NCBI GenBank assembly: GCA_035275285.1
Contig: DATENA010000331.1
Location: 1 to 20,319 of the forward strand
Length of the DNA stretch: 20,319 nt
Reading direction: 5' to 3'
Origin: Chersky-265 sp035275285
GTDB taxonomy: Bacteria > Fibrobacterota > Fibrobacteria > UBA11236
Made by a program: the position numbers and the translations under genes
In this document: piece after piece, positions 13,783 through 20,319 of the stretch
Position numbering within the stretch: position 1 is the first letter of the stretch
How the letters are laid out: each line of letters begins with the position of its first letter
Notes under the pieces: model-generated
Seen by the model: the letters and a program-made list of their open reading frames with translations, nothing else
The model's database searches: none
Told to the model about the DNA's origin: nothing

Positions 13783-13915
13783 AAGTCAAAGTGCAAAAGT
13801 CAAAGTGCAAAATGAAGAGACAAGAAAAGATAAAGTGGTCTCTTTGCGTCACCCGGGACCGGACGGTTCCTTCCTCAATTTTGACTTTTGCACTTTGACT
13901 TTTGCACTTTGACTT
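13783..13915. repeat. Perfect 30-bp inverted repeat made of 14-bp tandem units, in the metH leader
   Basis: The left arm 13783-13812 contains AAGTCAAAGTGCAAAAGTC as part of two tandem copies of a 14-bp unit. The right arm 13886-13915 is its exact reverse complement. The 73-nt loop contains its own 7-bp stem (AAGAGAC 13815-13821, GTCTCTT 13838-13844). The right arm ends 20 bp before the metH ATG. No known SAM, SAH or cobalamin riboswitch core is recognisable in the loop. Confidence 0.85.
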
Positions 13916-13934
13916 CTATCCCAAGGATCGACCC

Positions 13935-17657
<3,723 letters not shown>

Positions 17658-17749
17658 TCGGGACCGCTCTCGTTTCACGAATGGACTGGAACCGGAATCA
17701 TCCACCCCGAATCCGGTCCGCGCCCTTTTCGCCCCAATAGATGCGGCAA

Positions 17750-17779
17750 TTGCCAGGAACGTTCATGGAATTGTTACAT
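17750..17779 (+). promoter_or_regulatory. Weak candidate promoter of the small exported peptide operon
   Basis: TTGCCA (17750-17755) and TTACAT (17774-17779) are separated by 18 bp, about 70 bp before the ATG at 17848. A TAGCATGTCTA imperfect dyad lies between them and the start. The 190-bp metH-to-peptide gap and the absence of another good pair support it only moderately. Confidence 0.35.
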
Positions 17780-17847
17780 TTGATCCGTCTCTTGGACACC
17801 ACAACCAGGGTAGCATGTCTACCTGGACTTTTAGGAAGGATTATAAA

Positions 17848-18168
17848 ATGACGAAGCACACCTTGTCGCACCTCGCTCTCTCGATGGCCGTTGTTGGCCT
17901 CATGGGCGTTTCCCAGGTCGTCGCCGGTGAACACGCTGCCGCGGAACATAAGGCCGAAGCCGCCGCCCCGGCCGCTGCCGCCACCCCCGCGGCGACCGAA
18001 GCCGCCGCTCCCGCCACCACGGAAGCCGCCCCGGCCACCGCCGCCACCGACACCAAGGCCGTCAAGAAGAAGCACGCCAAGAAGAAGAAGGCCGAAGCCG
18101 CCCCCGCCGCCGAAGGCGCTGCCGCTCCTGCCGCCGAAACCACCCCCGCCGCCGGAGCCGCGAAATGA
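17848..18168 (+). CDS. Exported Ala/Lys-rich low-complexity peptide, cysteine-free
   Basis: The 106-aa product has a signal peptide (MTKHTLSHLALSMAVVGLMG, cleavage near VVAG/EHA, residues 24-27). After it comes a mature part made almost only of Ala, Pro, Thr, Glu and Lys, with a basic patch KKKHAKKKKAE around residues 72-82. It has no cysteine. AGGAAGGA at 17833-17840 precedes the ATG. Its stop overlaps the ATG of the bufferin-like peptide (ATGA), so the two are translated together. The Ala/Pro linker style is shared with the second peptide, suggesting common origin or partnership. The family is not recognised. Confidence 0.8.
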   Translation: MTKHTLSHLALSMAVVGLMGVSQVVAGEHAAAEHKAEAAAPAAAATPAATEAAAPATTEAAPATAATDTKAVKKKHAKKKKAEAAPAAEGAAAPAAETTPAAGAAK

Positions 18169-18584
18169 ATAAGTCCAACCTGTTCGCCCAATTGGCCATC
18201 GCCGGAATCGCCGCCGGTATGATCTCGGTCTCTTCGGTCTCCGCCGAAGAAGCCGCCGCCGCTCCCGCCGCCACCGCACAGCCGGATACCACCAAGAAGG
18301 CGAAAAAGGCCAAGCATGCCAAGGTCCATAAGGACACGACGGCCGTCCATAAGGACACGACGGCCGCCGCTGCTCCCGCGGCCACGACCGCTCCTGCCGC
18401 CGCCGCTGAAAAGCATGCATGCAAAGGTCAGAACAGCTGCAAAGGCAAGGGTGGATGCAAAATGTCCCAGTCGGACATCGATGCCGCCGCCAAGAAGGCC
18501 GGAGTCCCCGCCGACAAGGCCGGCAAAGCCCACGAATGCAAAGGCCACAACGAATGCAAAGGTCTGGGCGGCTGCAAAGCCTGA
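18165..18584 (+). CDS. Bufferin-like (BufA-type) cysteine-repeat secreted peptide, probable MNIO substrate
   Basis: The 139-aa product has a signal peptide (MNKSNLFAQLAIAGIAAGMI, cleavage near VSA/EEA, residues 26-28). A long Ala/Pro/Thr/Lys linker (30-82) includes a 7-residue tandem repeat V-H-K-D-T-T-A. Two matching cysteine modules follow: ACKGQNSCKGKGGCKM (C86, C92, C98) and ECKGHNECKGLGGCKA (C125, C131, C137), separated by a small charged helix (SQSDIDAAAKKAG). The C-K-G-x-N-x-C-K-G-x-G-x-C pattern is that of the bufferin family, whose cysteines are modified by DUF692/MNIO enzymes and which are tied to copper tolerance. A DUF692 gene lies 560 bp downstream in convergent orientation. The linker is longer than in typical bufferins. 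The gene ends at a strong terminator. Confidence 0.88.
   Translation: MNKSNLFAQLAIAGIAAGMISVSSVSAEEAAAAPAATAQPDTTKKAKKAKHAKVHKDTTAVHKDTTAAAAPAATTAPAAAAEKHACKGQNSCKGKGGCKMSQSDIDAAAKKAGVPADKAGKAHECKGHNECKGLGGCKA
18324..18365 (+). repeat. Exact 21-bp tandem duplication inside the bufferin-like gene
   Basis: GTCCATAAGGACACGACGGC plus one base is repeated exactly at 18324-18344 and 18345-18365, encoding two copies of V-H-K-D-T-T-A. Exact identity, including third positions, points to recent slippage in the linker. Confidence 0.9.
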
Positions 18585-18630
18585 TCCGCACCTGAACATC
18601 CGGCTGCGCCTCGCATCGCCGATATGTCCA

Positions 18631-18664
18631 AAGAACCCGCTCCCCAAAGGGCGGGTTCTTTTTT
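18631..18664 (+). terminator. Strong Rho-independent terminator after the bufferin-like gene
   Basis: AAGAACCCGC (18631-18640) pairs perfectly with GCGGGTTCTT (18651-18660) around a 10-nt loop and is followed by TTTT. On the minus strand the stem begins with AAGAA, so it could also stop transcripts arriving from the convergent side. Confidence 0.9.
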
Positions 18665-18665
18665 G

Positions 18666-19144
18666 CCCCGCCGCTCAGTTTCCCGAACCCCGGACCCACC
18701 CCGCCGACATCCCCCCGCAAGTCCGCAGTCTAGGCCCCAGCCCTCCTGCCGGAGGCCCCCTCTTTCCCGCAGGTCCGCAGTCCTGCGTCCCAATCCGAGT
18801 AGACCCAGTCCCCTCTTCAACCCAATCGCCACCCCTTCCCATCTTCCCGCCCAAGATTCAAGTCCGTTTACGCATCCCACCAGAGGTTGCCACACCGGAA
18901 CCGAAAGCAGACCGACTTCTCCCCCCGCCGTCGCGCGGCGCCGGTGCTGCAGGCCAGGGGGATGGACTCGGGGCTGGGCGCGGGGGGCGCCGGCCGAATC
19001 AAGCGTAGCCCGCAAACAGCCTTTCCAGACGCGCAAAAGCGCTGCCACCGAGACCGCGTGTGCGAGAGGCGACGATCAGCGCTTTTAAGCATCGACCGCA
19101 ATGTATGTGAGTTTGGAAAGGCCGGCAGACCCGGAGAAGCGACC
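18666..19144. other. Gene-free GC-rich spacer between the bufferin-like operon and the MNIO gene
   Basis: No convincing gene is seen on either strand. The first part (about 18666-18850) is C-rich with a repeated GCAAGTCCGCAGTC/GCAGGTCCGCAGTC motif near 18717 and 18769. The second part contains the nested inverted repeats listed separately. A minus-strand frame of 77 codons (18868-19101) has no recognisable motif. If the MNIO operon once carried a partner gene downstream, it is not recognisable here. Confidence 0.55.
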
Positions 19145-19202
19145 CTAAACGCCCAACGCGGAGCTTGCTTTGAGGCCGGCGCCCCCCGCGCCCGGCCCCG
19201 AG
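18967..19202. repeat. Nested inverted repeats, one arm inside the 3' end of the MNIO gene
   Basis: Outer arms at 18967-18995 and 19174-19202 match at 28 of 29 positions around GGGCGCGGGGGGCGCCGGCC. Inside them lie GCCTTTCCAGAC near 19020 versus GTTTGGAAAGGC near 19110 (11 of 12) and a perfect AAAAGCGCTG (19035-19044) / CAGCGCTTTT (19077-19086). The right outer arm encodes the Gly/Ala-rich tail of the MNIO protein (residues about 270-279). The three nested pairs could fold as one long RNA or DNA structure. Confidence 0.7.
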
Positions 19203-20011
19203 ACCAGACTCTTCGCCTTCAGAACCTCAGCATGCGTGTCCGCGAAGGAAGGAATCGCGTCGTCCCATTCGACCATGGTGGAGGCCCCGCCGCATCCGGC
19301 GTAAACCGCCTTGAAGATCCCCCACACTTCGTCCCGCACCGGATGGTCATGGGTGTCCAGCACATAGGTGCCCCGGTCGCTATGGCCTGCCAGATGGATC
19401 TGGCACACCCGGGACAGATCCAGCCCGCGCACGTATTCCATGGCGTCGAAATGATGGTTGCGCGAGGACACGTAGATGTTGTTCACGTCCAGCATCATCC
19501 GGCAATCCGCCCGCTCCACCACGGTGCGGTAGAACTCCCATTCCGGCATGGTCCCGGCGGACCACTCCGCCACCGCGGAGAGGTTCTCGATGCCGAAAGG
19601 GATCTCCAGATAGTCCTGGGCGATGCGCGCCTTTTCCGCCACCTGGCGCGCGGCCTCCTCCGTGTAGGGGAGGGGCAGCAGATCGTGGTAATGATGCGCG
19701 CCCGCGCGCGTCCAGCACAAGTGATCGCTGAACCAGGGCGCTTTGGTTTTCCGCGCCAGCGCCTTCAGCTTTTTCAGATACGCGAAGTCCGGCTCCCCGG
19801 GCGAGCCCAGGGACAGGCAGACGCCGTGCATCACTACCCGGTACGTTTCCAGGATCCGATCCAGGTTGTAGAGCGGGACGCCCCCGGCCGCCATGAAGTT
19901 CTCGGAAATGATCTCGAAGAAATCGACCTCGGGCCGGTGCGCGAAGATATGGGGGTAATGGGGGATGCGAAGCCCCAATCCGAAGCCCAGATGGGGCGCT
20001 TTGACGGTCAT
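19145..20011 (-). CDS. DUF692/MNIO family multinuclear iron peptide-modifying oxygenase (BufB-like)
   Basis: The 288-aa product is a TIM-barrel MNIO enzyme, the family of MbnB, TglH and bufferin BufB, which uses a multi-iron site and O2 to modify cysteines in ribosomal peptides. Family marks in order are GFGLGLRIPHY (residues 9-19), FFEIISENF (E37), VMHGVCLSLG (H62), WFSDHLCW (H97), PFGIENLS (E142), MMLDVNNIYV (D175), QIHLAGH (H206, H210), VLDTHDHPV (D219, H221) and STMVEWDDAIP (E248). Length is typical. The last 18 residues are a Gly/Ala/Ser tail encoded by an inverted-repeat arm. The ATG at 20011 lacks a clear Shine-Dalgarno. The bufferin-like peptide 560 bp away is its likely substrate. 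The usual partner (DUF2063, BufC-type) is not visible within the window. Confidence 0.93.
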   Translation of the reverse strand: MTVKAPHLGFGLGLRIPHYPHIFAHRPEVDFFEIISENFMAAGGVPLYNLDRILETYRVVMHGVCLSLGSPGEPDFAYLKKLKALARKTKAPWFSDHLCWTRAGAHHYHDLLPLPYTEEAARQVAEKARIAQDYLEIPFGIENLSAVAEWSAGTMPEWEFYRTVVERADCRMMLDVNNIYVSSRNHHFDAMEYVRGLDLSRVCQIHLAGHSDRGTYVLDTHDHPVRDEVWGIFKAVYAGCGGASTMVEWDDAIPSFADTHAEVLKAKSLVSGPGAGGAGLKASSALGV

Positions 20012-20142
20012 GGGAATAATGTAATCGGTTGAAGGGGGCCGCGGAGTCGATCCTCTGGGAAGGGTCGGGGAAAATTCTCCGAGTCGGTACTCTGTTCAGG
20101 GGCTAGGGGAAGATTCGGTGAGTCTGTGCTTCGCAGGGGTTA
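20012..20142. repeat. Intergenic stretch with a degenerate two-copy ~40-bp tandem repeat
   Basis: Two diverged units, roughly 20060-20100 and 20101-20139, share the order GGGGAA(A/G)ATT, (C)CG(A)GT, then CTGT and CAGGGG. This lies upstream of the MNIO gene (minus strand), where its promoter should be; no clear -35/-10 pair is visible. Confidence 0.45.
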
Positions 20143-20231
20143 GGGTCCGTTAAGAAATAAATGGAGCAAAGGAGCCCCAAGATGGCCCTCAGATGGGCGG
20201 CGAACTGCTTCAGTTATTTCTTAACGGACCC
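20143..20231. mobile_element. MITE-like element, 89 bp, with 18-bp perfect terminal inverted repeats
   Basis: GGGTCCGTTAAGAAATAA (20143-20160) and its exact reverse complement (20214-20231) bound an 89-bp segment. TTA flanks both ends (20140-20142 and 20232-20234), consistent with a 3-bp target duplication. The end resembles that of the 2318-2477 element (GGGT-C-T--AGAAAT in common). No transposase is in the window. Beyond it, 20235-20319 shows no identifiable gene. Confidence 0.8.
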
Positions 20232-20319
20232 TTAGGTGTCGGCGCGGATTTGGTGGAAGGAGACCGCTGCTTTGAGATCAGGGGCCAGGGTAATCGGGAA
20301 GAAATTGCGAGTCGCCGCT

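Noticed and set aside
13813..13885. SAM/SAH or cobalamin riboswitch in the metH leader
   Set aside because: Expected context, but no conserved core of these riboswitches can be seen in the loop.
13902..13934. Earlier TTG start of metH
   Set aside because: It lies inside the inverted-repeat arm and lacks a Shine-Dalgarno; the ATG at 13935 fits family length.
18868..19101. Minus-strand 77-codon frame downstream of MNIO as a BufC-type partner
   Set aside because: No DUF2063-like pattern; it overlaps the nested inverted repeats.
20232..20319. C-terminal fragment of a minus-strand gene ending at the MITE-like element
   Set aside because: One frame is open for 28 codons and stops at the flanking TTA, but other frames are also open and no motif is visible in so short a stretch.

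Overview
The window comes from a GC-rich, Gram-negative-type bacterial chromosome. Housekeeping genes (tsaD, pyrC, metH) show strong G/C-ending codon use, and several genes encode secreted or periplasmic-style products. A dihydroorotase with a D-x-Q-x-H metal motif, as I recall it from Bacteroidota-like enzymes, hints at the FCB group (a Fibrobacterota-like lineage is possible). The sequence alone does not fix the phylum.

Layout: (1) 1-1225, minus strand, the 5' part of an unrecognised protein whose last visible stretch resembles a DnaB/RecA-type core lacking the P-loop lysine. (2) 1309-2310, tsaD, possibly leaderless, followed at once by a MITE-like element. (3) 2551-2916, a small exported protein under a near-consensus promoter, ending in a terminator shared with a convergent SAM methyltransferase (3025-4197, minus). 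(4) 4198-4639, a repeat-rich divergent spacer. (5) pyrC (4640-5983) overlapping a small membrane protein (5980-6336). (6) An HtrA-like serine protease (6560-7699) behind a textbook sigma-54 promoter. (7) 7700-12825, an accessory island. (8) An ArsR-methyltransferase fusion regulator and full-length cobalamin-dependent metH (12826-17657), separated by a perfect 30-bp inverted repeat. (9) Two translationally coupled small secreted peptides (17848-18584), the second a bufferin-like Cys-repeat peptide, convergent with a DUF692/MNIO enzyme (19145-20011). (10) A second MITE-like element near the right edge.

The accessory island is the first highlight. It holds a compact three-gene azol(in)e RiPP (TOMM/LAP) cluster: a 112-aa precursor with 11 cysteines and a Gly-rich tail, a fused E1-like/YcaO cyclodehydratase whose ATG overlaps the precursor stop, and a SagB-type FMN dehydrogenase. 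It lies between degraded IS630 transposase pieces, has codon use unlike its flanks, and shows no exporter, protease or immunity gene in the window.

The second highlight is the MNIO/bufferin-like pair. The peptide carries two C-K-G-x-N-x-C-K-G-x-G-G-C-K modules after a signal peptide, which fits MNIO-dependent cysteine modification and a metal-related role. It is co-expressed with an unusual cysteine-free Ala/Lys-rich exported peptide. The window therefore holds two unrelated cysteine-modifying RiPP systems about 7 kb apart.
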